From NCBI RefSeq assembly GCF_008630065.1, contig NZ_VWPL01000005.1, positions 62,001-126,000 on the forward strand: a DNA stretch of 64,000 bases, read 5' to 3'. Both the position numbers and the translations under genes were made by a program. Origin of the DNA: Blastochloris sulfoviridis (GTDB taxonomy: Bacteria; Pseudomonadota; Alphaproteobacteria; Rhizobiales; Xanthobacteraceae). Position 1 is the stretch's first letter. Every line of letters begins with the position of its first letter. Below the pieces are notes generated by a model. The model had not been told where the DNA came from. It did no database searches and saw nothing but the letters and a program-made list of their open reading frames with translations. This document shows positions 37,599 through 47,850 of the stretch, piece by piece.

Positions 37599-38336
37599 AT
37601 GTCCGGGTTGTCGGCAACGCGAGCGGCGGCGCTGTGCTGCATGGTTGCGGTGGTGGAAGCCGTCGCGGCCGAGGACGCCGCGCCGTCGCCCTCCCCTCTC
37701 CCGTCCTGGCTGATCTTCTCGGGCGCCGAGGCGACCGGCCGCGTCGCCAATGGCTGGATCGGCGCCGACTACGCCCCCGGCGGGATCGACCGCTCCGGCC
37801 TGCGCCTGCGGGGGACCGCCTCGGCCGGCGGCTACCGGACCAGTCATCCCGATGACAGCGCAACCGACATCACCGTCCGCAAGCAGACCGCCACGCTCGC
37901 CGCCGGCTATGGCTGGATCACGCCGAGCCGGCGCACCGCGTTGTTCGTCGGCGGCGAGGTCGATGCCCGCGAGCCGGACCACCCCGCCGTTCCGTCATCG
38001 GACCGCGGCACGCACTGGGGCGTGGCGATCGCCGGCGAGCTGTGGGCTGCCCCGTCGCCGCTGGTTCAGGTGATGGCGTCGGCGAGCTACGGCAGCGCGC
38101 GCGCGTCCTGGGCGCTGCGCGCCGCCGTCTGCGGCCGGATTGCCGGCGTCTGCCTCGGGCCGGAGACGGCCGCTGTCGGCGATGCCGCGGGCTCCGAGTT
38201 CCGCTTCGGCCTCGGCTTGACCGGCCTCTCGGTCGGCCCGTTCGAGACGCGGCTCGCGGCCGGCGTCGCCGATGACGCCGAGGGCGACGCCGACACCAGC
38301 GCCTATGGCCTCGTGTCGATGTGGCGGCGGTTCTGA
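37599..38336 (+). CDS. bcsS: BcsS-like outer-membrane beta-barrel (cellulose biosynthesis-associated)
   Basis: A 245-residue protein with a signal segment (ALCCMVAVVEAVAA) and alternating beta-strands throughout, ending in the aromatic C-terminal residue Phe (SMWRRF) expected of a barrel. PSWLIFSGAEATGR, GWIGADYAPGG and LRLRGTASAG follow the CBP_BcsS family pattern. The family is linked to bacterial cellulose operons in rhizobia, but no bcsA or bcsB is in this window, so a cellulose role is inference. It could be another short outer-membrane barrel. Confidence 0.65.
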   Translation: MSGLSATRAAALCCMVAVVEAVAAEDAAPSPSPLPSWLIFSGAEATGRVANGWIGADYAPGGIDRSGLRLRGTASAGGYRTSHPDDSATDITVRKQTATLAAGYGWITPSRRTALFVGGEVDAREPDHPAVPSSDRGTHWGVAIAGELWAAPSPLVQVMASASYGSARASWALRAAVCGRIAGVCLGPETAAVGDAAGSEFRFGLGLTGLSVGPFETRLAAGVADDAEGDADTSAYGLVSMWRRF

Positions 38337-38766
38337 TCCCGGCCGCCGCCTGGAGTCCGCCCGCCGCCGATAGGAGGTGGCCTATCTTGCCGCGAACGTG
38401 TAATCGCCCGACAGTCCGCGGCCGAAGCGGCGGCGGGCCGGCGCGTCTGAATGTGCCCGGCTCTCTTCCCCAGCCGTCGCCGGCCGAGATCGAGTCCCCC
38501 TGTCTCGATCGCCTGCGGACCGCCTCCCGCCGCGGCACCGCCCGCGGGCTGGGACCGTGGTTGGCTGGCCGTGCCGCCGATCGGGCAAGACGGTTTCCGG
38601 CTGATCAAGCCGGAGAACCGTCGTCCGATCGCCGAAAATCCCGTTATCGAGACTCTCTTGAGGACCTGGGGTTTTCGGCGAAACCGCTTCCGGTATCCCG
38701 AAGGGATCAACCGGAAACCGTATAAGACGGACGTTGCGTCATTCTGGCAGGAACAGGTGCGCTCAA
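38337..38766. other. Intergenic region between bcsS and the DHCR24-like gene
   Basis: No gene is seen. Its second half is family A copy 5. A Pro/Arg-rich frame present in the first half looks non-coding. Confidence 0.5.
38589..38721. repeat. Dispersed three-hairpin element, family A copy 5 (best-preserved)
   Basis: The hairpin GACGGTTTCCGG ... CCGGAGAACCGTC with the GATCAAGCC loop comes first, then the central CGCCGAAAATCCCG / GGGGTTTTCGGCGA pair around a 25-base loop, then TTCCGGTATCCCGAAGGG ... CCGGAAACCGT. It is a good type copy for the family. Confidence 0.9.
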
Positions 38767-40188
38767 ATGAGCCAGACTCATGAAGCCAAGGTCTTGAAGC
38801 TCCAGGCCCAGCTTGCGGACATCTTCAAGGAGAACCGAACCGTCCGCTTCAAGAGAAGCTCCACCAACAGCACGCGCCAGCGCGTGGCCGGCGGCAACGC
38901 CGCCGAGGTCGACCTGACCGACCTCAACGAGATCGTCGGCCTCGACAGCGCGGCGCGCTACATCGACATCGAGCCCGGCGTGCCGATGGACGCGCTGATC
39001 GCCGCCACGCTGCAGGCGAACCTCATGCCGCTCGTCGTGCCCGAGTTTCCCGGCATCACCGCCGGCGGCGCGGTGCAGGGCGGCGCGCTGGAAAGCTCGT
39101 CCTTCAAATACGGCCAGCTCAACGACACTGTGCTCGAATACGAGATGCTGCTCGGCGACGGCACGCGGATCGTCGCCACCCCGGACAATGAGTACGCCGA
39201 CCTGTTCCACGGCATCGCCACCTCGCACGGCTCGCTGTCGCTGGTGACGCGCATCCGCCTCAAGCTGGAGCCGGCCGCCAGATATGTTGCGCTCGATATC
39301 CAGCCCTATGGGTCGGCCGCCGCCTGCACCGAGGCGATTCGCACCCACACCCAAGACGACAGTATCGACTTCATTGAGGGGCTGCTGTTCAGCGAGACCC
39401 TAGGCGCGGTGATCACCGGCCGGCTGACCGACAAGGCCGACCATCCGATCCGCCGGTTCGGCCGCAACATCGACCCCTGGTATCACCGCTACATGCACCA
39501 GACGGCGGCCGAGGGTGGCAAGTCGATCGCCGTGCCGCTGGTCGACTACCTCTTCCGCTACGACAAGGGCGCGTTCTGGATGGGCGAGCACCTGTTCCCG
39601 CTGTTCGGCGTCAACAGCAACCCGGTGACCCGCTTCTTCCTCGCGCCGATCTCGCGCACGCGGAAGCTCTATGACGGCCTGCACGCCATGAACGTGCAGC
39701 ACGAATATGTCGTCCAGGACTTCTACATGGACTGGAACGACGCGGCACGCATCGTCAGCTACAATGCCAGCGGACCGAAGATCTATCCGGTGTGGATGTG
39801 CCCGATCAAATCGGTCACCACCCCGCAGAAGCTGTCGTCCCATTACCGGGACGGCGAGGAGATGCTGCTGAACGTCGGTATCTACGGTCAGCCCGCCACC
39901 GGTAACGCGGTGAACGACACGATCAACCTGGAGAAGATGATCCTCAATCTTCCGAGCCGCAAGATGCTCTACGCTCAGACCTTCTACAGCCAGGAGGATT
40001 TCTGGACGAAGTACGACCAGGACTGGTATTCCGCCCTGCGCACGAAGTACAAGGCTGCGCCGTTCCGCGAACTGTGGTCGAAGATCCACACGCCCAATTC
40101 CGCCTTCCAGTCGCGCAGGGTCCGCGGCTTCATCCAGGTCGCGGTCGAGGCGCTGTGGGGCAAGAACGTGGTGTGGGGCCGCAAATAG
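38767..40188 (+). CDS. FAD-binding oxidoreductase, DHCR24/DWF1-like
   Basis: A 473-residue flavoprotein with an FAD-binding (PCMH) domain: PEFPGITAGGAVQGGALESS followed by FKYGQLNDTVLEYEMLLGDG. The second half also tracks eukaryotic delta-24 sterol reductase, for example QHEYVVQDFYM, KIYPVWMCPI and YAQTFYSQEDFWTKYD. DHCR24 reduces the side-chain double bond of sterols with NADPH. Bacteria with this relative usually lack sterols, so the substrate may be another isoprenoid or lipid. The start at 38767 is chosen for similarity; it lacks a strong ribosome-binding site. Confidence 0.8.
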   Translation: MSQTHEAKVLKLQAQLADIFKENRTVRFKRSSTNSTRQRVAGGNAAEVDLTDLNEIVGLDSAARYIDIEPGVPMDALIAATLQANLMPLVVPEFPGITAGGAVQGGALESSSFKYGQLNDTVLEYEMLLGDGTRIVATPDNEYADLFHGIATSHGSLSLVTRIRLKLEPAARYVALDIQPYGSAAACTEAIRTHTQDDSIDFIEGLLFSETLGAVITGRLTDKADHPIRRFGRNIDPWYHRYMHQTAAEGGKSIAVPLVDYLFRYDKGAFWMGEHLFPLFGVNSNPVTRFFLAPISRTRKLYDGLHAMNVQHEYVVQDFYMDWNDAARIVSYNASGPKIYPVWMCPIKSVTTPQKLSSHYRDGEEMLLNVGIYGQPATGNAVNDTINLEKMILNLPSRKMLYAQTFYSQEDFWTKYDQDWYSALRTKYKAAPFRELWSKIHTPNSAFQSRRVRGFIQVAVEALWGKNVVWGRK

Positions 40189-40301
40189 CGCCGTCTCCCC
40201 CCGTCTCGCGATCGTCGCTCCGCACGCTTAACCACAAGCGCTTTCGCCGGGCCGCGATCAAGGGAAAACGACAATCCGAGCCGGCCAGGCCGGAATCCGA
40301 A

Positions 40302-40817
40302 TCACAGCCCGTGATAGGCGCGGTTGGCGTAGAGCAGCGCCGGCCGCGCCGGACCGAGGTGCACCGCCTCCACCTGTCCGATCAGGACCTGGTGGGTGGC
40401 AACGGGCCGCAGATCGACCACCCGGCAGTCGAACGCCACCAGCGCCCCACCGAGCACCGGCGCGCCGGTGGCGCGTTCCTCCCACGCGCCGTGCAGGAAG
40501 CGCTCCTCGCCGCCGATGCCGCCGCGACCGGCGAACACGTCGGCCAGCGCCTGATCCTCGGCTGCGAGCGTGTTGATGCAGAACACGCCGTTCTCCGCCA
40601 GCACGGCGGCGCTGCGGCCGTTGCGGTTGAGGCAGACCAGCACGGTCGGCGGCTCGTCCGACACCGAGGAGACGGCGGTGGCGGTGAAGCCGGCCCGCCC
40701 GGCGAGGCCGCCGGTGGTGATGATGTGGACCGCCGCGCCGACACGGCTCATGCCGTCCCGAAAGGTCTGCGCGGGAACCAGGATCGGAAATTCTGAGATA
40801 TCGAGCATCTGTGTCAC
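40302..40817 (-). CDS. Flavin reductase family protein (RutF/HpaC-like)
   Basis: A 171-residue FMN-binding split-barrel reductase that supplies reduced flavin to a monooxygenase. FRDGMSRVGAAVHIITT, GFTATAVSSVSDEPPTVLVCLNRN and FCINTLA are family motifs, with the GDH-like end replaced by PALLYANRAYHGL. GTG at 40817 is favoured because GGAGG is 5 bases upstream; ATG at 40808 or 40829 is also possible. No partner monooxygenase is adjacent. It converges with the DHCR24-like gene. Confidence 0.85.
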   Translation of the reverse strand: MTQMLDISEFPILVPAQTFRDGMSRVGAAVHIITTGGLAGRAGFTATAVSSVSDEPPTVLVCLNRNGRSAAVLAENGVFCINTLAAEDQALADVFAGRGGIGGEERFLHGAWEERATGAPVLGGALVAFDCRVVDLRPVATHQVLIGQVEAVHLGPARPALLYANRAYHGL

Positions 40818-41114
40818 GGGTGCCTCCATGCCCTGGAAATAGGCATTCGCGCAAGAGCCTGCGACGGGACGGTGCCGCAGTTCTGATCGGGCTGCCCCCT
40901 CCGGCCACCTCAAGCGGCGTTCGAGCCGGCATCGGCGCGGCGCGCGCCTGCGCCCGTGCCGTCACGTTTCGGTGCCTGGGGGCGAAGACCGGTTTCGTCA
41001 CGTTGCGACGAGCCGAAGGCCACGTTATGACGGTAATGTGGTCTATTGCGCGACGCGCTGGGCCGTCGCGGTCAACTGATCGCGCCAGCCGCTTGGCATG
41101 GCGCGTGCAGGAAT

Positions 41115-42041
41115 ATGTCGCACATGGAAGTGTTCGTTCAGCAATTGATCAATGGCCTGACGCTGGGCTCGATCTACGGCCTGATCGCCATCGGCTACAC
41201 TATGGTGTTCGGCATCATCGGCATGGTGAACTTCGCCCATGGCGACGTGTTCATGGTGTCGGCCTTCATCGCGCTGATCGCCTTCCTGATCCTGACGACC
41301 TGGCTCGGCGTCGGCTCGGTGGTGTTGGCGCTGTTGATCGTGCTGATCGTCTCAATGCTGTTCACCTCCATCGTCGGGTGGACCATCGAGCGCCTCGCCT
41401 ACCGGCCGTTGCGCGGCTCCTTCCGCCTCGCGCCGCTGATCTCGGCGATCGGCATGTCGATCTTCCTGATGAACTTCGTGCAGGTGACGCAGGGCCCGCG
41501 CAACAAGCCGGTTCCGCCGATGCTGTCGGACGTCATCGTGGTGATGCAGGAGGGCTCCTATCAGGTGACGATCTCCTACAAGCAGATCATTATCATCGTC
41601 GTCACCTCGGTGATGCTCGCCTGCTTCTGGTACGTGGTCCAGAAGACGCCGCTCGGTCGCGCCCAGCGCGCCTGCGAGCAGGACCGCAAGATGGCCGCCC
41701 TGCTCGGCGTCAATGTCGACCGCACCATCTCGCTCACCTTCGTGATGGGCGCCGCGCTCGCCGCCGTCGCCGGCACCATGTACCTGATGTATTATGGTGT
41801 TGTGAGCTTCGCCGACGGTTTCGTGCCGGGCGTCAAGGCGTTCACCGCCGCGGTGCTGGGCGGCATCGGCTCCCTCCCCGGCGCCGTATTGGGCGGGCTT
41901 CTGATCGGCCTGATCGAGACCCTGTGGTCGGCCTATTTCTCGGTCGAATACAAGGACGTCGCGGCCTTCTCCATTCTCGCCATCGTTTTGATCTTCATGC
42001 CGCAGGGCATTCTCGGCAAGCCAGAGGTCGAGAAGGTGTGA
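41115..42041 (+). CDS. livH: Branched-chain amino-acid-type ABC permease LivH
   Basis: A 308-residue inner-membrane permease. MEVFVQQLINGLTLGSIYGLIAIGYTMVFG is the LivH start; the cytoplasmic coupling region TPLGRAQRACEQDRKMAALLGV is intact. It has about eight membrane segments. Start 41115 follows GCAGGAAT. The next gene (livM) starts one base after its stop. The system imports branched-chain amino acids or related substrates such as urea or amides; the genes alone do not decide which. Confidence 0.95.
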   Translation: MSHMEVFVQQLINGLTLGSIYGLIAIGYTMVFGIIGMVNFAHGDVFMVSAFIALIAFLILTTWLGVGSVVLALLIVLIVSMLFTSIVGWTIERLAYRPLRGSFRLAPLISAIGMSIFLMNFVQVTQGPRNKPVPPMLSDVIVVMQEGSYQVTISYKQIIIIVVTSVMLACFWYVVQKTPLGRAQRACEQDRKMAALLGVNVDRTISLTFVMGAALAAVAGTMYLMYYGVVSFADGFVPGVKAFTAAVLGGIGSLPGAVLGGLLIGLIETLWSAYFSVEYKDVAAFSILAIVLIFMPQGILGKPEVEKV

Positions 42042-42042
42042 C

Positions 42043-43419
42043 ATGAAGAGCGACGCTGCGACCGCCCGCGCCGATTTCGCCGCCGCCCTCAAGGATGCCG
42101 CGATCGCCGCTTTGATCGCGCTCGGCGTCACCCTGCCGCTGGTCGGCTTCCGCACCGACCAGGGTCCCGACTACAAGTTGATCCTGACCACCCGCTTCGA
42201 CCTCGTGGCGGTGATGGTCGCTCTGGTGTTCGCAGCCCGTCTGGCGCTCACGCTGTGGACCGGCCACCGCCCGCACGCGGCCGGCTCCTCGGCGGTGCTG
42301 GAGCGGCTGAAGCCGGCCGGCAGCGCGCTGTTCCGGCTGGCCGGCCCGGCGCTGCTCGGCTTGGCACTCGTGCTGCCGTTCCTGCCCGTCACCGGCCGCT
42401 ACGAGCTCGACCTCGGCATCCTCATCCTCACCTACATCATGCTGGGCTGGGGGCTGAACATCGTGGTCGGCCTCGCCGGGCTGTTGGACCTCGGCTATGT
42501 CGCCTTCTATGCGGTGGGTGCCTATTCGTTCGCCATCATCTCCACCCAGGTGATCCCGGCGACGCTGCCCGCACTCGGCCCCTGGGCGTTCTGGATCTGC
42601 CTGCCCATCGCCGGCCTGCTGGCGGCGTTCTGGGGCATCGTCCTCGGCTTTCCGGTGCTGCGCCTGCGCGGCGACTATCTCGCCATCGTCACTTTGGCGT
42701 TCGGCGAGATCATCCGCATCGTGCTGCTGAACTGGCAGGACTTCTCGGGCGGCCCCAACGGCATCGCCTCCATCCCGCGCCCGACCTTCTTCGGCCTGCC
42801 CTTCACGCCGGGCAAGGACGGGTTTGCCGCGACCTTCGGCCTTCACTTCGACCCCACCCACCGCATCGTCTTTCTCTATTACGTCATCCTGATGCTGGCA
42901 CTCATCACCGCCTTCGTCTCGACGCGGCTGCGCCGCCTGCCGATCGGCCGCGCCTGGGAGGCGTTGCGCGAGGATGAGATCGCCTGCCGCTCGCTCGGCA
43001 TAAACACCACCAACACCAAGCTCACCGCCTTCGCGCTGGGCGCGATGTTCGGCGGCTTCGCCGGCTCGTTCTTCGCCACGCGGCAGGGCTTCATCTCGCC
43101 GGAATCCTTCAACTTCATGGAATCGGCGATGATCCTGGCCATCGTGGTGCTGGGCGGCGCCGGCAGCCTGCTCGGCGTGGTGATCTCGGCCATCGCCATG
43201 GTCGGCGGCGTCGAGATGTTGCGCAATCTCGAATTCCTCAAGAGCGTCTTCGGACCGAACTTCGATCCCACCCAATACCGCATGCTGATCTTCGGCCTCG
43301 TGATGGTGCTGATCATGATCTGGCGGCCGCGCGGCCTCATCGCCACGCGCCGGCCCTCGATCGCGCTGAAGGAGAAGAAGACCATCTCCAGCGACCTCAT
43401 CCAGGAGGGCCACGGATGA
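42043..43419 (+). CDS. livM: Branched-chain amino-acid-type ABC permease LivM
   Basis: A 458-residue permease, longer than the average LivM because of an N-terminal segment of about 120 residues with three hydrophobic stretches. The core begins at LGILILTYIMLGWGLNIVVG, followed by GLLDLGYVAFYAVGAY, and the coupling loop LRRLPIGRAWEALREDEIACRSLGIN is present. The ATG is separated from the livH stop by a single base, and its stop overlaps livG (ATGA). Confidence 0.95.
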   Translation: MKSDAATARADFAAALKDAAIAALIALGVTLPLVGFRTDQGPDYKLILTTRFDLVAVMVALVFAARLALTLWTGHRPHAAGSSAVLERLKPAGSALFRLAGPALLGLALVLPFLPVTGRYELDLGILILTYIMLGWGLNIVVGLAGLLDLGYVAFYAVGAYSFAIISTQVIPATLPALGPWAFWICLPIAGLLAAFWGIVLGFPVLRLRGDYLAIVTLAFGEIIRIVLLNWQDFSGGPNGIASIPRPTFFGLPFTPGKDGFAATFGLHFDPTHRIVFLYYVILMLALITAFVSTRLRRLPIGRAWEALREDEIACRSLGINTTNTKLTAFALGAMFGGFAGSFFATRQGFISPESFNFMESAMILAIVVLGGAGSLLGVVISAIAMVGGVEMLRNLEFLKSVFGPNFDPTQYRMLIFGLVMVLIMIWRPRGLIATRRPSIALKEKKTISSDLIQEGHG

Positions 43420-44328
43420 GGCGCTGGGAGAACGAGCCGATTCTCGCGGTCGAGCACCTGACGATGCGCTTCGGCGGTCTGATCGCCGTCAACGACCTGT
43501 CGTTCCAGGCCGGCCGCGGCGACATCACCGCCATCATCGGCCCCAATGGCGCCGGCAAGACCACGGTGTTCAACTGCGTCACCGGCTTCTACCGGCCGAC
43601 CGAGGGCCGCATCGCCCTTGTGCATGGCGATGCTGCGACGCTGAAGGCCCATCTCGGCCCGGTGACCGCGCACGACCGCGGCTTCGCTCGCTTTGCGGAC
43701 GGCGCGGTGTTCCTGCTGGAGCGCCTGCCCGACCATCTGGTCGCCCGCCACGCCCGCGTCGCCCGCACCTTCCAGAACATTCGCCTGTTCCAGGGCATGA
43801 CCGTGCTGGAGAACCTGCTGGTCGCCCAGCACAACGGGCTGATGCACGCCTCCAATTTCACCGTCGGCGGGCTGATCGGCCTGCCCGGCTTCCGCAAGGC
43901 CGAGAAGGCCGCGGTCGCGCGCGCGGTGCACTGGCTGGAAAAGGTCAATCTGGTGGCGCGCGCCGACGATCCGGCCGGCGACCTGCCCTATGGCGACCAG
44001 CGGCGGCTGGAGATCGCCCGCGCCATGTGCTCGGACCCGGTGCTGCTCTGCCTCGACGAGCCGGCCGCCGGCCTCAACCCGCGCGAGAGCGCGGCGCTGA
44101 ACGCGCTCCTGCTGTCGATCCGTCAGGAGACCGGCACCTCGATCCTCTTGATCGAGCACGACATGAGCGTGGTGATGGAGATCTCCGACCACGTCGTCGT
44201 GCTCGACTATGGCGTCAAGATCGCCGACGGCAGCCCCGAGGAGATCAAGAACGATCCCAAGGTGATCGCCGCCTATCTCGGCGTCGAGGACGAGGCAGAG
44301 GTGGAGAAGATCGTGGAGGAGGTCGGCC

Positions 44329-44336
<8 letters not shown>
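43416..44336 (+). CDS. livG: Branched-chain amino-acid-type ABC ATPase LivG
   Basis: A 306-residue ATPase with Walker A GPNGAGKTTVF, signature LPYGDQRRLEIARAM (Tyr-Gly-Asp in place of the usual Ser-Gly-Gly, as is common in LivG), and Walker B LLCLDEPAAGLNP. Between EGRIAL and RTFQNIRLF there is an insertion of about 25 residues that is not in the E. coli protein and includes FARFADGAVFLLERLPD. A C-terminal Glu-rich tail (EDEAEVEKIVEEVG) is also extra. It overlaps livM by 4 bp and livF by 8 bp. Confidence 0.94.
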
Positions 44337-45096
<760 letters not shown>

Positions 45097-45207
45097 AGCC
45101 GTGCGTGTACGAGCGGGAGCCGGTGTTGCGAACGGGGATGCGATGACGCAGGAATCCGAGACGCGTTCGCGGAGTCAATCGAACCTGCGGACGCTGGAGA
45201 CATCGCG

Positions 45208-45693
45208 GTGAATACGGCCATGGACCACGCCTCCGACAATCCGCTCTCCGGCGGCTCGTTCTTCGCGGCGCAGTCGCTCGGCCCGCTCCTCGCCCTCGCC
45301 GCGGTGGTGGCATTGCTGGTCGTCGATCCCGCGCTGGTGATCGAGGTTTCCACGGGCGACTTCATCATCGTCACCGTGCTGCTCGGCGGTGGCGCGGCGT
45401 GGCTGTCGGGACAGGCGGTGGCCGAAACCTGGCGGCCCTATGTGCAGCTTCTCGCCTATATGCTGATCCTGGCCGCGGCGGTTCGGTTCATCCATTACGC
45501 GCTGTTCCACGGCACGCTGCTGTCGCTGCCCTATTACACGGTCGACTTCATCATCCTTGCCGCCATCGCCAGCCTCGGCTACCGGACGACGCGGGCGCGC
45601 CAGATGGCCACGCAATATGGCTGGCTCTATGTGCGCCGCGGCCCGCTCGGCTGGTCGATCACGAGGGACGACGAGACATCCGCCAGCCCGTGA
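45208..45693 (+). CDS. Small membrane protein of the liv cluster (DUF6867-like)
   Basis: A 161-residue protein with about four hydrophobic segments. GTG at 45208 follows TGGAGA; the first Met inside would be residue 5. The blocks GGGAAWLSGQAVAETWRPY and RFIHYALFHGTLLSLPYY and the ending RRGPLGWSI recall a family that I know from liv operons of Hyphomicrobiales (DUF6867). Its function is unknown. It lies between livF and livK on the same strand, so a role in the importer or its assembly is plausible. Confidence 0.7.
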   Translation: MNTAMDHASDNPLSGGSFFAAQSLGPLLALAAVVALLVVDPALVIEVSTGDFIIVTVLLGGGAAWLSGQAVAETWRPYVQLLAYMLILAAAVRFIHYALFHGTLLSLPYYTVDFIILAAIASLGYRTTRARQMATQYGWLYVRRGPLGWSITRDDETSASP

Positions 45694-45771
45694 CCGGAAC
45701 GCGGATGGCGGCGACCGAAGGCTTCGGCCACCCGGTCGGACGGGTGTTGCAAGGTCTTGAGTTATCGCATG

Positions 45772-45815
45772 TTCCTTCGCAGGACCGGTCTCCACTTTTG
45801 CGGAGAATGCTCTAA
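45772..45815. repeat. Dispersed repeat, family D copy 1
   Basis: GTTCCTTCGCAGGACCGGT followed by CCACTTTTGCGGAGAATGCTCT. This is the inverted counterpart of the copy at 58501-58543. The motif AGAGCATT...GTGGATACCGGTTC is frequent in genomes of this order. Confidence 0.75.
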
Positions 45816-45933
45816 GCTGCCGATTGCGAACCGGCGGATCCGTCTTTTCTTGCGCGCAGGATCAGCCGGCTCCGTCGAGTTGTTCGAAGCTCCACGGCTC
45901 AACCCCCACGCCAACTGACACTGGGAGAACCGT

Positions 45934-47040
45934 ATGAAAAAGCTCACCTTCGCGAGTCTGGTGCTCGGCGCCAGCCTGGCGTTCGGCGGTGCCGCCGCCG
46001 CCCAGGAGGACATCGCCATCGCGGTCGCGGGGCCGATGACCGGCGGCGAGGCCACCTTCGGCCTGCAGATGCGCAACGGCGCCGAACTGGCGGTGGCCGA
46101 TCTCAATGCCGCCGGCGGCGTGCTGGGCAAGCAGATCCGCCTCCTGGTCGGGGACGATGCCTGCGATCCGAAGCAGGCCCGCGCGGTGGCCGAAAAGCTG
46201 GCCGGCGAAGGCGTGGTGTTGGTCGCCGGACATTTCTGCTCATCGTCGTCGATTCCCGCGTCCGACGCCTATGCCGAGAACGGCGTGCTGCAGATCACCC
46301 CGGCCTCGACCAACCCGCAGTTCACCGAGCGCGGGCTGTGGAACACCTTCCGCGTCTGCGGCCGTGACGACCAGCAGGGTGCCGTCGCCGCCGCCTACAT
46401 CGCGAAGAACTTCAAGGGCAAGAAGATCGCCATCCTTCACGACAAGTCGACCTACGGCAAGGGACTTGCCGACGCCACCAAGGCCGCGCTCAACAAGGCC
46501 GGCGTCAAGGAGACGATGTACGAAGCCTACACCAAGGGCGAGAAGGACTTCTCCGCCCTGGTGTCGAAGATGAAGGCCGCGCGCATCAATGTCGTCTACG
46601 TCGGCGGCTATCACACCGAATCCGGCCTGATCCTGCGCCAGTTGCGCGAACAGGGCCAGAAGACCCAGCTCATCTCCGGCGACGCCATGGTCACCAAGGA
46701 GTTCTGGCAGATCACCGGCCCGGCCGGCACCGGCTCGCTGATGACCTTCGGCCCCGACGCCCGCAAGAAGCCCGCCGCCGCCGCGGTGCTGGAGAAGTTC
46801 AAGGCCAAGGACATCGATCCGGAAGGCTACACCCTCTACACCTACGCCGCGATCCAGATCTGGGCGCAGGCCGTCGAGAAGGCCGGCACCACCGATCCCA
46901 AGACGGTGGCTGAGACCATCCGCGCCGGCCAGTGGGACACGGTGCTGGGCAAGCTCGGCTTCGACGCCAAGGGCGACATCACCGTCATCGACTATGTGTT
47001 CTACATCTGGAACAAGGACGGCACGTACAACGAGATGTGA
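45934..47040 (+). CDS. livK: Periplasmic branched-chain amino-acid-type binding protein LivK
   Basis: A 368-residue type I periplasmic binding protein. It has a clear signal peptide (MKKLTFASLVLGASLAFGGAAAAQ), the PBP-I start IAIAVAGPMTGGEATFGLQM, a disulfide-forming DDACDPKQARAVAEK, and the ligand-site region GHFCSSSSIPASDAYAE. It supplies substrate to LivHMGF. GGGAG lies 7 bases before the ATG. A strong terminator follows. Confidence 0.95.
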   Translation: MKKLTFASLVLGASLAFGGAAAAQEDIAIAVAGPMTGGEATFGLQMRNGAELAVADLNAAGGVLGKQIRLLVGDDACDPKQARAVAEKLAGEGVVLVAGHFCSSSSIPASDAYAENGVLQITPASTNPQFTERGLWNTFRVCGRDDQQGAVAAAYIAKNFKGKKIAILHDKSTYGKGLADATKAALNKAGVKETMYEAYTKGEKDFSALVSKMKAARINVVYVGGYHTESGLILRQLREQGQKTQLISGDAMVTKEFWQITGPAGTGSLMTFGPDARKKPAAAAVLEKFKAKDIDPEGYTLYTYAAIQIWAQAVEKAGTTDPKTVAETIRAGQWDTVLGKLGFDAKGDITVIDYVFYIWNKDGTYNEM

Positions 47041-47079
47041 GCCTGGGCGCTGCCCAGACGATCGCCACACACGATCACG

Positions 47080-47106
47080 ACGCCCGCCCCTCGGGGCGGG
47101 CGTTTT
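47080..47106. terminator. Strong rho-independent terminator after livK
   Basis: A stem of about 11 bp (ACGCCCGCCCC / GGGGCGGGCGT) with a TC loop, followed by TTTT on the plus strand. It is near-symmetrical and may also stop the ccdA transcript that converges from the other side. Confidence 0.9.
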
Positions 47107-47121
47107 CATATCCTCCGAGCC

Positions 47122-47850
47122 TCACCCGAGCTTGCCCAGCGCCGGGACCGCTTCGAGGATGAGATAGGCGGCATCCGCCACCCAGCCGAACAGGAAGGCG
47201 AGGCCGGTGACGACCAGCAGCACCCCCATCGCCTTCTCGATCAGGCCGAGATGGCGCTTCAGCCGGCCGGCGACGCGCAGGAACGGCCCCACGAACAGCG
47301 CCGCGGCCAGGAACGGCACGCCGAGCCCGGCCGAATAGACCGCGAGCAGCCCCGCCCCCTTGCCGAGCGTCGAATCCGCCGCCGCCACCGCCAGGATGGT
47401 GGCCAGCACCGGGCCGATGCACGGCGTCCAGCCGAAGGCGAAGGCCAGCCCCATGCCGTAGGCACCGGCGAGCGACACCGGCCGGCGCACCTCGGCCCGC
47501 ACCTCGCGCATCAGGAACGGGATGCGGAACAGGCCGAGGAAATGCAGGCCCATGATGATGATGGCGATGCCGGCGACGGTGGACAGCACCGTCGAATAGG
47601 TGCGCAGCACCTGGCCGATCACCGAGGCCCCGGCGCCGAGCGCCACGAACACGCTGGAGAAGCCGAGCACGAACAGGGCCGCCGCCGCCAGCGCCCGGCG
47701 CGCCGCCGCCGGCTCGGCCTCGGTCTGCAGCCGGTCGAGCGTGGTGCCGGCGAGATAGACCAGATAAGGCGGCACCAAAGGCAGCACGCAGGGCGACAGG
47801 AAGCTGATCAGTCCTGCGACGAACGCGGCCGGAAAGGTGACGTCGGTCAT
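47122..47850 (-). CDS. ccdA: CcdA-family cytochrome c biogenesis / thiol-disulfide transporter
   Basis: A 242-residue protein with six membrane segments. The two redox cysteines are visible in GLISFLSPCVLPLVPPYL and FAFGWTPCIGPVLATI, the standard CcdA/DsbD pair. The family carries reducing power from thioredoxin to the periplasm for cytochrome c or disulfide-isomerase pathways. The start at 47850 (MTDVTF) follows AGAAGG. No other cytochrome c maturation gene is adjacent. Confidence 0.92.
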   Translation of the reverse strand: MTDVTFPAAFVAGLISFLSPCVLPLVPPYLVYLAGTTLDRLQTEAEPAAARRALAAAALFVLGFSSVFVALGAGASVIGQVLRTYSTVLSTVAGIAIIIMGLHFLGLFRIPFLMREVRAEVRRPVSLAGAYGMGLAFAFGWTPCIGPVLATILAVAAADSTLGKGAGLLAVYSAGLGVPFLAAALFVGPFLRVAGRLKRHLGLIEKAMGVLLVVTGLAFLFGWVADAAYLILEAVPALGKLG

